Positions 38,280 to 52,174 of a stretch of DNA of 64,000 bases are shown here, in pieces. The stretch comes from Branchiostoma floridae. Its lineage: Eukaryota; Chordata; Leptocardii; Amphioxiformes; Branchiostomatidae. Numbering within the stretch: position 1 is the first letter of the stretch; every line of letters begins with the position of its first letter. The position numbers and the translations under genes are program-made. The stretch is from positions 9,118,542 to 9,182,541 of the forward strand of contig NC_049990.1 of NCBI RefSeq assembly GCF_000003815.2, in the 5' to 3' direction. The notes below the pieces were generated by a model. That model saw nothing but the letters and a program-made list of their open reading frames with translations, made no database searches and was not told the DNA's origin.

Positions 38280-40686
38280 GGCTTTTATGATCAAAAGAAA
38301 CGTTTCAGGATCGAATACACTTTGCCATTGAGTTTTCTATGTGATCTAACATTATAGTAGTCAGCATAGAGTGATCACAGTATTTAAAACTGTCCAGAAA
38401 TGAGGCACCATTGAAGACATGTTATTGTGAGTAATTACTACTTTTTAAGAAACGTTAGAACAGTTTTTATGTATGTAACCATTTGGTATTCTCAATTAGA
38501 ATTTTAAGACAAAACTCTTTATTCCAAGGAAAATTTATGCTGCCAATTTCATGCATAAGCACAAGTGCCCCCCCCCCCTCACCATGAAGTAAATATCTAA
38601 TGTCCAATAGCCCAATTGTGAGTCCGCTGCGGCAGTGGGCTGTTAATCTACTGCGTTTTGGGTCTTGTATTGGAATGTGAAGCCAATCCCTTTGTCCAGC
38701 ACGTGTACCGTATTACCTATCCAACCATGCCAAAGTCACGCATTCCGGCCTAGTCACAGAGCTTGTCTTGAGAAAAGCACACTTATCGGTGAACGCCATG
38801 GGTACGCCTTCATGTTCTAAGCCCAAGGACATTATGTAGGGGTATACTGTCAATACTAAACCCTATGAAGTCTACCTTGATACCCAAAATGTTTTTCAAA
38901 ACAGGCCGGCGTTGCTTGTTAAGCAGCTTGTCAACATGACAAATGTATAGAAAGAGCATTAATACGGGTGTGGGTGGGGGGTGTGGACGAATGTAACATA
39001 CCAAACTTGTCAAACTAGTTATTCCGTGGCGCCTTCTTGAACACAAAGTTACCTATATGTTTACTATTTTCTCAATTTGTGTATGGATCATAAACAATAC
39101 GTACCTTAATTCTTGACGCCTCGTTAGATTATACGCAGAATCTACCAACTATTGATAACTTTAAGCTTTAAATAGATCGCACAACGAAGAGGTTTAGAGT
39201 CCCAGTGGTAACCTTTTGGAGATAATAACACAGGTGAGGTAAAAAGTCAAAGGGCATGTCCATGACCTTAAATAATGTCTGTGTCTTCAACAGTAGTGGT
39301 GGGCGGAGCTAAACAAACTGTCAGAGTTCCAAAACAACAGCATGGGCGCTAGTCTCTGAGTACCAGACTCCGCTAGCCGTCTAAAGAGTTACGTTATTTG
39401 CACGTAGCGGACTAATCTGTATTGGCGATGACCAGACAAGTCCTCTGATAAGATGTTGCCCCTATTGTGACCAATTCTTCCGTTTTTCGTGTTCGCCAAG
39501 AGGTACACGTATGGGGGAGAATGCATCAATGCTTGGAGCAGAGGATGGGATAACAAGGGATACATTGTACTGGAAAGATAGGCATCAAACCTTGGCGGAA
39601 ACAGGCAGTTACACAATCGAGAAATACCAGACCTTAGTAAGAACAATTTGACCTGTGATTTTGTTACATAGTGATGCTATGTGAATAAAGAAGGTAGCCT
39701 AAGGGTGGTGTGGAAAATGGTAAAGAAGTTCCAAAGTAAATATTCTACAATCGTGGTAGTTATTAGCTGTGTAAACATGTCAGGACATAGTCTATGTGTC
39801 TAGGGTATGGAACCGTTAGCAATTGTTAGATTGTAGCAGTGTAGATAGTCTCCAATGTTCTATACTTTGTGAATCATAATAGTACGTTGTGTGAGTTTTC
39901 TGTTTCATGTATCTTCAAATGCATTTATCTTCACTGATAGCAACAAATGAAGAGCACGACAACCGCTGTCACTATAGCTATGAAACTTCCACAAAAACGA
40001 TCACAAGTTACCTAACGTTAACATTCTTTACAAGAGATTAGAAAAAAGACGCTCATTTCTATTTCTTTGTAAATACAGTCCATAGTTGTGCTTTGAGAAT
40101 CAATACTCACATGATGATATCTTCTTGCCAAACAATGAGACAGAACAGAACAAAATTTTTCAAGGCCACCATCTCTTTATTGTTTGGTTCGTCTTGATGT
40201 TCATGCGAAAGAGATCATCTGCTCCCCTCCTCTTTGAAGGCAAAGCTGCAACAATTTGCATAAAAGTTTATACAAAACTACGCTACTTTCTTCTCAAACC
40301 CGTAAGAACTATTCACAATACCTGTCCGAATTTGTAATGTGTGTGACATATCAATTGTTTCTTAGTTATGAGCAAACAGTCATTCCTAACTTCTTTTCTG
40401 TCAACATATGCAGTGGATGACTATACCAACATGGGTCCCTCACGAATTCAGTACATGTATACAAAATTAATCTAGAAGTAAGGACGTTAACGGTCTGGTT
40501 TTAAATTGGTAGATAGAAGAATTTAACATTATAGCATTTGAAGAACTAGAACATCCCAAAAACACAGGCCAAAAATATATGTATCTAAATACTGGGATTG
40601 TTTTTAAATTGTGAAAACTGAATAGTAGCATTCCGCGGTTGCGTTGCATGCTGGGAAACCAAGATGGCGGGAAATCTTTCTGGCGA
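38280..40686. other. upstream of CaML-A and 3' flank of the CaML-B duplicate
   Basis: No supported gene. A C9 run is at about 38570. From 38731 on, the sequence is repeated at 42427 onward (assembly redundancy, own entry). Confidence 0.5.
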
Positions 40687-41744
40687 TTACTTCTCAGTCA
40701 TCATCGTCACGAACTCTTCGTAGTTAACCTGCGTGGAGAATTGAAACAAAGATGACATGTACATTTTATAATATATTAATGGTGTCTTGAGAGAACAGAA
40801 GCACCGAAACGAAATTTACAAGGTTTGAAATATATTCATGGCAATATCTACACTGTACATTTATTTGGTGCATATTTTAGTCTGTCTTCTTTCAACATTG
40901 CTTCCCTTTAAATTTTGATAAAGTCTCTTTGTCTTCTTGTTTTTATTTTTCTATAGCTCCTCGTGAACTAGCAGGCTCTTACAATGACTCCATAATCTGA
41001 AATGTCTATCAGTTGTCTATCAGACTTCAAGCCTGATAAATTACTAATTCTGGTAACTCTGAGCTTCACTTCGTGTCACCCTGACCTTTACATCATACCA
41101 ATATGCGGTGAGCATGACGAACATATGAAACATGTGATAACTTAGTGTTAGCTTTTACTAATTTTAGACTAGAGTAGTACCTTTGATATTGTTTTTTACT
41201 TCTCTCATGTTACCTGCAATTAGCCCTCGGCAAAGAATTTGCAATAAACATTATTATTATGATAATTGCAGAAACATAATAAGTAACCAAACAGAGAGGT
41301 ACACCAAATATAACACCTCCGTTCATGGGGTATCAAGTGGTAACGTTAGTAATGTTTCCAATTGTAGAGACAATAATGTGAAAATAAGCTGGACCTATGT
41401 TTTAAGTTTCGCTACTTTAGAACATTTGTGTTAAATAGTTTATGTACTTAGACAATTGTCTTGGATAATTATCAGTCCATGTAAACTTCGATTTGTATTG
41501 TCTTGTCTCTGTCAGCAGGGCTAACCATTTGCAATAGCCACAGGCTATAGCTAGCTGGACAGCCCTGGCTGTGTGTATTAAACAGCCAAACCAATAAATA
41601 GATAACGAAGGTTTCCCTAACCTGCCCATCTCCATCTACATCAGCCTCTCGGATCATCTCATCAACCTCTTCATCTGTCAGCTTCTCTCCCAGGTTGGTC
41701 ATCACGTGACGCAGCTCCGCAGCACTGATGAACCCATTACCATC
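40687..41744 (-). other. second representation of CaML-B exons 4 and 5
   Basis: Exon 40687-40728 ([13 protein letters not shown], stop) and exon 41622-41744 ([20 protein letters not shown] ...) are identical to 44383-44424 and 45407-45529. They have no EF-hand 1 and 2 exons of their own, since the first contig breaks at 42088. Best read as the same gene assembled twice, not as a partial paralogue. Confidence 0.85.
41212..41270 (+). mobile_element. LINE 3' tail fragment
   Basis: TGCAATTAGCCCTCGGCAAA then AATAAAC and (ATT)n, matching the 3' end of the LINE remnant at 11980-12020. Also present in the duplicate at 44908-44966. Inside the intron of CaML-B between exons 4 and 5. Confidence 0.55.
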
Positions 41745-42088
41745 CTGTAGACAGGTAGATACAATGTTTAAATGGAATAGATGTTAAGAAAAGCACAAAA
41801 CAGTAAAACAAAGATTCTAAATCTTTTTATATCACTTTGACAGCTTTGGAGCTCAACATACTTACTCGGACCTGCATTTCAGATCGAAATTTTCTTAAAA
41901 CATAACAAGAATCAATATGACACTCAGGATTGACAAGATTATAATTTAGAGGATAAAAAAATGAAATATGTAGAAAAAAGTTAGCTTCGATCTGGAAAAG
42001 GTTTGGGGTTGGGAGTATCCTAGATTTCTTCCTATATTTAGCTCCGGTTAGCTCCTCTGATCGCATTGCAATCAGTTTATGACTTAGC

Positions 42089-42426
42089 NNNNNNNNNNNN
42101 NNNNNNNNNNNNNNNNNNNNNNNNNNNNNNNNNNNNNNNNNNNNNNNNNNNNNNNNNNNNNNNNNNNNNNNNNNNNNNNNNNNNNNNNNNNNNNNNNNNN
42201 NNNNNNNNNNNNNNNNNNNNNNNNNNNNNNNNNNNNNNNNNNNNNNNNNNNNNNNNNNNNNNNNNNNNNNNNNNNNNNNNNNNNNNNNNNNNNNNNNNNN
42301 NNNNNNNNNNNNNNNNNNNNNNNNNNNNNNNNNNNNNNNNNNNNNNNNNNNNNNNNNNNNNNNNNNNNNNNNNNNNNNNNNNNNNNNNNNNNNNNNNNNN
42401 NNNNNNNNNNNNNNNNNNNNNNNNNN
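42089..42426. other. assembly gap (338 N)
   Basis: Separates the two copies of the redundant segment. Confidence 1.
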
Positions 42427-44382
42427 CAAAGTCACGCATTCCGGCCTAGTCACAGAGCTTGTCTTGAGAAAAGCACACTTATCGGTGAACGCCATGGGTA
42501 CGCCTTCATGTTCTAAGCCCAAGGACATTATGTAGGGGTATACTGTCAATACTAAACCCTATGAAGTCTACCTTGATACCCAAAATGTTTTTCAAAACAG
42601 GCCGGCGTTGCTTGTTAAGCAGCTTGTCAACATGACAAATGTATAGAAAGAGCATTAATACGGGTGTGGGTGGGGGGTGTGGACGAATGTAACATACCAA
42701 ACTTGTCAAACTAGTTATTCCGTGGCGCCTTCTTGAACACAAAGTTACCTATATGTTTACTATTTTCTCAATTTGTGTATGGATCATAAACAATACGTAC
42801 CTTAATTCTTGACGCCTCGTTAGATTATACGCAGAATCTACCAACTATTGATAACTTTAAGCTTTAAATAGATCGCACAACGAAGAGGTTTAGAGTCCCA
42901 GTGGTAACCTTTTGGAGATAATAACACAGGTGAGGTAAAAAGTCAAAGGGCATGTCCATGACCTTAAATAATGTCTGTGTCTTCAACAGTAGTGGTGGGC
43001 GGAGCTAAACAAACTGTCAGAGTTCCAAAACAACAGCATGGGCGCTAGTCTCTGAGTACCAGACTCCGCTAGCCGTCTAAAGAGTTACGTTATTTGCACG
43101 TAGCGGACTAATCTGTATTGGCGATGACCAGACAAGTCCTCTGATAAGATGTTGCCCCTATTGTGACCAATTCTTCCGTTTTTCGTGTTCGCCAAGAGGT
43201 ACACGTATGGGGGAGAATGCATCAATGCTTGGAGCAGAGGATGGGATAACAAGGGATACATTGTACTGGAAAGATAGGCATCAAACCTTGGCGGAAACAG
43301 GCAGTTACACAATCGAGAAATACCAGACCTTAGTAAGAACAATTTGACCTGTGATTTTGTTACATAGTGATGCTATGTGAATAAAGAAGGTAGCCTAAGG
43401 GTGGTGTGGAAAATGGTAAAGAAGTTCCAAAGTAAATATTCTACAATCGTGGTAGTTATTAGCTGTGTAAACATGTCAGGACATAGTCTATGTGTCTAGG
43501 GTATGGAACCGTTAGCAATTGTTAGATTGTAGCAGTGTAGATAGTCTCCAATGTTCTATACTTTGTGAATCATAATAGTACGTTGTGTGAGTTTTCTGTT
43601 TCATGTATCTTCAAATGCATTTATCTTCACTGATAGCAACAAATGAAGAGCACGACAACCGCTGTCACTATAGCTATGAAACTTCCACAAAAACGATCAC
43701 AAGTTACCTAACGTTAACATTCTTTACAAGAGATTAGAAAAAAGACGCTCATTTCTATTTCTTTGTAAATACAGTCCATAGTTGTGCTTTGAGAATCAAT
43801 ACTCACATGATGATATCTTCTTGCCAAACAATGAGACAGAACAGAACAAAATTTTTCAAGGCCACCATCTCTTTATTGTTTGGTTCGTCTTGATGTTCAT
43901 GCGAAAGAGATCATCTGCTCCCCTCCTCTTTGAAGGCAAAGCTGCAACAATTTGCATAAAAGTTTATACAAAACTACGCTACTTTCTTCTCAAACCCGTA
44001 AGAACTATTCACAATACCTGTCCGAATTTGTAATGTGTGTGACATATCAATTGTTTCTTAGTTATGAGCAAACAGTCATTCCTAACTTCTTTTCTGTCAA
44101 CATATGCAGTGGATGACTATACCAACATGGGTCCCTCACGAATTCAGTACATGTATACAAAATTAATCTAGAAGTAAGGACGTTAACGGTCTGGTTTTAA
44201 ATTGGTAGATAGAAGAATTTAACATTATAGCATTTGAAGAACTAGAACATCCCAAAAACACAGGCCAAAAATATATGTATCTAAATACTGGGATTGTTTT
44301 TAAATTGTGAAAACTGAATAGTAGCATTCCGCGGTTGCGTTGCATGCTGGGAAACCAAGATGGCGGGAAATCTTTCTGGCGA

Positions 44383-47300
44383 TTACTTCTCAGTCATCAT
44401 CGTCACGAACTCTTCGTAGTTAACCTGCGTGGAGAATTGAAACAAAGATGACATGTACATTTTATAATATATTAATGGTGTCTTGAGAGAACAGAAGCAC
44501 CGAAACGAAATTTACAAGGTTTGAAATATATTCATGGCAATATCTACACTGTACATTTATTTGGTGCATATTTTAGTCTGTCTTCTTTCAACATTGCTTC
44601 CCTTTAAATTTTGATAAAGTCTCTTTGTCTTCTTGTTTTTATTTTTCTATAGCTCCTCGTGAACTAGCAGGCTCTTACAATGACTCCATAATCTGAAATG
44701 TCTATCAGTTGTCTATCAGACTTCAAGCCTGATAAATTACTAATTCTGGTAACTCTGAGCTTCACTTCGTGTCACCCTGACCTTTACATCATACCAATAT
44801 GCGGTGAGCATGACGAACATATGAAACATGTGATAACTTAGTGTTAGCTTTTACTAATTTTAGACTAGAGTAGTACCTTTGATATTGTTTTTTACTTCTC
44901 TCATGTTACCTGCAATTAGCCCTCGGCAAAGAATTTGCAATAAACATTATTATTATGATAATTGCAGAAACATAATAAGTAACCAAACAGAGAGGTACAC
45001 CAAATATAACACCTCCGTTCATGGGGTATCAAGTGGTAACGTTAGTAATGTTTCCAATTGTAGAGACAATAATGTGAAAATAAGCTGGACCTATGTTTTA
45101 AGTTTCGCTACTTTAGAACATTTGTGTTAAATAGTTTATGACTTAGACAATTGTCTGGATNNNNNNNNNNNNNNNNNNNNNNNNNNNNNNNNNNNNNNNN
45201 NNNNNNNNNNNNNNNNNNNNNNNNNNNNNNNNNNNNNNNNNNNNNNNNNNNNNNNNNNNNTCCATGTAAACTTCGATTTGTATTGTCTTGTCTCTGTCAG
45301 CAGGGCTAACCATTTGCAATAGCCACAGGCTATAGCTAGCTGGACAGCCCTGGCTGTGTGTATTAAACAGCCAAACCAATAAATAGATAACGAAGGTTTC
45401 CCTAACCTGCCCATCTCCATCTACATCAGCCTCTCGGATCATCTCATCAACCTCTTCATCTGTCAGCTTCTCTCCCAGGTTGGTCATCACGTGACGCAGC
45501 TCCGCAGCACTGATGAACCCATTACCATCCTGTAGACAGGTAGATACAATGTTTAAATGGAATAGATGTTAAGAAAAGCACAAAACAGTAAAACAAAGAT
45601 TCTAAATCTTTTTATATCACTTTGACAGCTTTGGAGCTCAACATACTTACTCGGACCTGCATTTCAGATCGAAATTTTCTTAAAACATAACAAGAATCAA
45701 TATGACACTCAGGATTGACAAGATTATAATTTAGAGGATAAAAAAATGAAATATGTAGAAAAAAGTTAGCTTCGATCTGGAAAAGGTTTGGGGTTGGGAG
45801 TATCCTAGATTTCTTCCTATATTTAGCTCCGGTTAGCTCCTCTGATCGCATTGCAATCAGTTTATGACTTAGCCGAGCTCGAGCTTGATTCGTCAAAATT
45901 CAAAGAAACGTCATAATGATAGTAGACTGGCGAAGACTACTAGACAATCCCAGTAGCCTAGTTGACCAGCCACAGATGATATTGCTCACAGCCATGGCAT
46001 GGAGAAGTCTGGGCAGCCATGGTAGGCTATATGTATAAACAGAGGCTTAACTTAAGCACCATTTGTCCCTGAAACACAGCTATTCATGCCCCTACCTTGT
46101 CGAACACTTTAAACGCCTCCCGCAGTTCCCCTTCCTCGTCGCCATCCTTCTTGCTTCGAGCCATCATGGTGAGGAATTCTGGGAAGTCTATGGTTCCGTT
46201 TCCGTCCGCGTCAATTTCATTTACCATATCCTGCAAAAAACCTTAGGGTTTTCACACTTGTATGGTTCAAGCTGTCACCAAAGGCCGGCCACTAGAAAAT
46301 ACTTATAGTATGTCGAATCATACGCTGTCGTGTACGTCCTCTTGTTTCTTGTCACTTTTTTCTTAGTTGACTGATATATCTAACTCCATTGATCTTGATA
46401 TCCAATAAACAAGCAAAACTGTGTCTACAGAAAAATGCAATGATCTACTTGACAAACTAGAATTGTTCTATAAGACAAATCTCTCGGCCATGCTACTATT
46501 TGTCACTACGTATACATACATGGCATGAATAGTCGTTTCCTTGCATGGTCTGTGCTTTACATACCTAAGCTTATCTTTCAGCTTTATTCAAATAATACAG
46601 ATGTCATATGATAGAATGAAATATCATCTTGCCAGGTAAAACAACAAAATGACATGCATATTAAGAAAAAACGTACACGCAGTTCAGCTTCAGTTGGATT
46701 TTGACCCAGCGATCTCATGACAGTCCCGAGCTCTCCAGTTGTGATGCTGCCATTCCCATCCTTATCGAACAAGGAGAAGGCCTCTTTGAACTCGGCGATC
46801 TGCTCCTCTGTCATTTTCTCTGCACCGCCCATCTTTCCCTGGGGACAAGTTAAAAATATCAAGCCACTATCAACTCGTGAAAATGTTTATCCGTTATGAC
46901 ACATTTTGATGCAGAAGTATTTGTCGTTTTTCATTTATTGTTGTATTTGTTTTTACTTTTCAGCCTTGACCTTGGTCTTCCATTATGATGACATTGGGAG
47001 ACGAACATCAAGCCATCTTACACCACCGCAACCAAATGTAACTCGCGCGTGCCACCATCTTAATCGCATGTCATCTGATTAGAGACTTGATAAGACGATT
47101 GGCAAATATTAAAGATAATGCCTTAAGGAAAAGGGGAAGATCCATCAGATAGCAAAGACAGTAGCACTTTCGTCTCGTCTAGCTTTTGTGCTTGTCATCC
47201 ACAATGGTGGCAAGACTAAGCCTGTCAGACTAAACTCGTCCGACAAGGTATAACCGTCGGCACGTTTCNNNNNNNNNNNNNNNNNNNNNNNNNNNNNNNN

Positions 47301-47429
47301 NNNNNNNNNNNNNNNNNNNNNNNNNNNNNNNNNNNNNNNNNNNNNNNNNNNNNNNNNNNNNNNNNNNNTTTTACAGCAACAGGTTTTAAACACAACTTAA
47401 GGAATACCTACCCTTCCTTTAGCAGACAT
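44383..47429 (-). CDS. calmodulin-like protein, CaML-B
   Basis: Exons from the right: 47412-47429 (MSAKGR), 46677-46838 ([20 protein letters not shown] ...), 46096-46230 ([20 protein letters not shown] ...), 45407-45529 (EF-hand 3 and start of 4) and 44383-44424 ([13 protein letters not shown], stop). 159 aa with a ten-residue N-terminal extension. It is the closest of the set to true calmodulin: [20 protein letters not shown] and [15 protein letters not shown] are close to standard. The linker between the lobes is changed ([19 protein letters not shown]). All four calcium loops are intact. Intron 1 contains the gap at 47269-47368 and intron 4 the gap at 45161-45260. The stop is followed by CCGCCATCTTGGTTTCCCAG (see findings). 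Confidence 0.94.
45161..45260. other. assembly gap (100 N)
   Basis: Round-number placeholder in intron 4 of CaML-B. The other copy (41454-41475) shows that almost nothing is missing here. Confidence 1.
47269..47368. other. assembly gap (100 N)
   Basis: Placeholder in intron 1 of CaML-B. Confidence 1.
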
Positions 47430-47899
47430 GGTTGTTCAAGCAGAACTTTAGAAGAAGGAAAATTTGGTCGAAAGCTGTGGAAAGAGATGTTCGAAATAAC
47501 TTCACGCGTTCACGGTTGACTCGTCCTAGTTGCCCCACCTCTCTAAACAGTCGATCTCGTCCTTGTTGCAACGACCTGAGGGTAATTGTGACTAAAGGTC
47601 GGAGGTAAATCTCTGTGTACTAGCATCATTCACCCCGTCGTGTACTAGCAAGGGGTTTTCACCACACCCCTTTATTCCACGGTGTCTATAACCCAAATGT
47701 CCGCGCGCGTACTAACACACAGTATCTACCAACGCTTTAGACAAACACGTGTCCTACATTTAGCTACTTGAGCATAGTTTGTCCTTCTAAAGTGTAAATG
47801 AATTAAGACAGATGAAGTTCAAAACGTTACAAATGTTTCAGAACAACTTCGCTGCCATTATTTCTGTATTCTCTTAGAATTTGTTTCGGACAAAGTAAG

Positions 47900-47963
47900 A
47901 GAGACTTGTAGGTGTGTGTGTGTGTGTGTGTTTGTCTGTCTGTGTTTTCGAATAGTTTTGGTG

Positions 47964-47998
<35 letters not shown>

Positions 47999-48235
47999 GT
48001 GCTTCTTTTTTTGTAGTCAGCATAACTCAAGAACCTCTGAATGGTTAACAATGATATTTGGTATCTGGATAGGTGTTGGAAAGACAAAGGTCAAGGTCAA
48101 TTTTGGGCCCCCTGGTATGTGACCTTAGTGCTGCAGCAGAAATTCCGTTTTTTGTATCTTTTGACCTGGATGTGCTATGGTCCTCATATTATGGTTGGTG
48201 ATAGCTTGTGACGTAAGGAATAGGTCATAATTCCT
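47900..48235 (+). mobile_element. fragment of the 1.1-kb element with (TG)n and (TCTG)n
   Basis: A TG run (47913-47931) and a (TCTG)n run (47966-47999) precede words of the copy-3 module: CAGCATAACTCAAGAACCTC, GGTCAAGGTCAATTTTGGGC, CCCCCTGGTATGTGACCTTA. Truncated at the right. Upstream of CaML-B. Confidence 0.65.
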
Positions 48236-48371
48236 TTCATTTATTTTATTTTATTTTCATTTTATTTCATTTTACCAGGGTAACTTAAAGTGGTAAATGG
48301 TTGGAAAATCAACATTGTAACCAGTGTAAGTTATTCAAAGGTGTACATAACCAAGCATAGATTATGTAAAT

Positions 48372-48431
48372 GTAGGCATTCTCTTCTTTTAATTCTGAGA
48401 TTTAGGTCGAAGTAAAAGAAGAGAATGCATC
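48372..48431. repeat. short hairpin
   Basis: GCATTCTCTTCTTTTA and TAAAAGAAGAGAATGC are perfect 16-bp inverted arms around a loop of about 25 bp. Intergenic between CaML-B and CaML-C. Confidence 0.7.
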
Positions 48432-49066
48432 AGGACACTGATATCGTAACTCTATAAACACACATACACTTTACAAACACAACTATATCTACTTTTGAAT
48501 GCACAAACACAATTATGTACTTACTAGACTGAACATGCTTGCTATACATTCTAACATCAACTGTTCAAAACCTAATTAACCTGTTAACAGAATGTGAATT
48601 GCTGAAAGATGATTACGAATTTTATTATCTAGATCGAAACGTTAACGTCCCTTTAATAGTGTGAGGTTCCACACTCATCGTACAAACATCATAGGTCTTT
48701 TCATCTATCCAATTGCAGAGCATTATAGGTAGCTCGAAGGTGTGACAACAAGTGTGTGATCATGCGTAAATGTCCTGTCCGGTTTTGTGTTGTCCCCCTG
48801 TGCTACCCATAGCTATGGTGACCAGCGTTCCCCAGCATGCAATGGCATCTGTAAAAAAGATTCGGAAGCTGTCCTCTTCTGGTAACATTTTCAAGTACTC
48901 ATTGCTAAAGTCACATCGATGCTCAGGGCATTTTACCACTAAACCATTTGGAATTAGGCCGAGTTGGGGAGGCGTTTTAGTTGTTACAAACTACATAACT
49001 TTGCGTGGCATGCTGGGAAGCAAGATGGCGGTGCCAGTCATTGAAGTCGTTGAGTTTCGTTGGCGA

Positions 49067-50823
<1,757 letters not shown>

Positions 50824-52174
50824 TTTTTTTTCGATCCGAGTGACGTTATGAGAAAGACGTTAGAAGTTGCGTCAAAAGCTGTGAGCAGATCTAGCCTAAC
50901 ACTGGGGCGTTTACAATTCGGATGTTCTGTTATCTCCGCCTTTTTGAACACATTGTTGGTGACGCCCAAGGTATGATCGGGGTCAGGGGTAGATCTCTGT
51001 CAAGTGTTTTTTCTTTGAACTTATGCTTATTCATCAAAGCTCATATCGACCTGTAGGACGCTTTCTTTTCATTGAGGTCATGAGGGAAGAGGCAAGGGTC
51101 AGAGAAAGTATATAGTACTAGTACAGTTTACATCATTTAATGAACTAATGAGTCTTATAGGTCTATATACACAATTTTATATACATACTGCAAAATACAT
51201 AATAGTGGGGGCTGCTACACGAGTTCATTTCGGTCGTTTCCGTTACTTTAAGAGTGTATTAAAGGAAGCCAGAATGTTGGGGCTGTGCGTATGTCTGGTG
51301 ACTGTTCAAGATGTTGGTCCCACGGTAGGCGATGACTCTTCTGAAGGTTTGTCGCTGAAGTTTTGGGACAGCAAGTTGATTGCTTGTGCGTTGTCTGTGT
51401 GTGAGCAAACCAAGAGCCCTATATTATCTACCATGCACAAAGCTACAATGTGCGAATGGGTGATCATGATGCTTCGAAGTGAAATTTACATCGTGAGGTC
51501 CTTTATGTGAATTACATCAAACACAAACCAATGTCACCTGTACAAGCTACACGTATTCGAAAATTGAAATCATTTTTGTTGTTGGGATCGGATGACTTTG
51601 CATCATTAAAATTGGGTATGATAAAATACGCTATCAGTGGGTCAGTTACATTGAACAAAGTTATCACCGCCCAATTTCTATACTGGTCTTATTCTTTTGT
51701 GTAACGACCTTTGAAACCATATATTGTTGTGAAAACACTAAAGCACGGAGTGACTTCCATACGTGCATTCGTTTATGTCTCTGTCTGTCTGGTAATTTGG
51801 TCGAAGGAAAGTATGTAGAATTTTGGCAGCAAGGCATGATAAATTTTCATTATCAGCTGAGTAGTAGCAGACACAGCAGATATGTCTACCCACCCATAGA
51901 CATAGTGATGAGTGCGTGTGAAGATGTCATACCACAACTGTATCGGCAGAGGGTGCTTCAGTCTGCACTCAGGAAACACAACAGCATCACGGTGACCTTG
52001 CAGCCTACACCACGAATTTCGTCGCTAGTGGTGGAAGGTCTCGTGCATGACATATACTAACCTAATAATGAAGAGACGCGTGACAAAGTTTCAGAGTTAC
52101 ACCATCTTTATTGCCAAGTTGCCCTTATTGGTCACATTGTAACAGTGGGGGTTTAAAAGTTACCATATGCAGCT
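50824..52174. other. intergenic, CaML-C to CaML-D
   Basis: Holds two long plus-strand open stretches (51148-51510 and 51797-52060). Neither matches a family I know, neither has a good splice context, and they sit between tandem genes. Could be decayed mobile DNA. AATAAA for CaML-D (minus) at 52107-52112. Confidence 0.4.

Larger units (their letters stand above)
38731..42088. repeat. segment duplicated at 42427-45872, probable assembly redundancy
   Basis: 38731-41453 reappears at 42427-45149 (offset 3696) and 41476-42088 reappears at 45261-45873 (offset 3785), with no substitution that I can see by eye. The only differences are two single-base losses in the last 25 bases before the gap at 45161. 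Both copies are bounded by N gaps. Confidence 0.88.

Noticed and set aside
40687-41744. A sixth, partial calmodulin-like gene
   Set aside because: Identical to CaML-B exons 4 and 5 within a redundant segment bounded by gaps; treated as an assembly duplicate.
42066-42549. ORFs spanning the 338-N gap
   Set aside because: The gap has no sequence, so the frames are meaningless.
47913-47999. A CRISPR-like or structured array
   Set aside because: Simple (TG)n and (TCTG)n microsatellites inside a transposon fragment.
51148-52060. Two plus-strand ORFs (120 and 87 residues) as genes
   Set aside because: No recognisable domain, no splice or promoter context, and opposite to the tandem genes; open frames of this size occur by chance.
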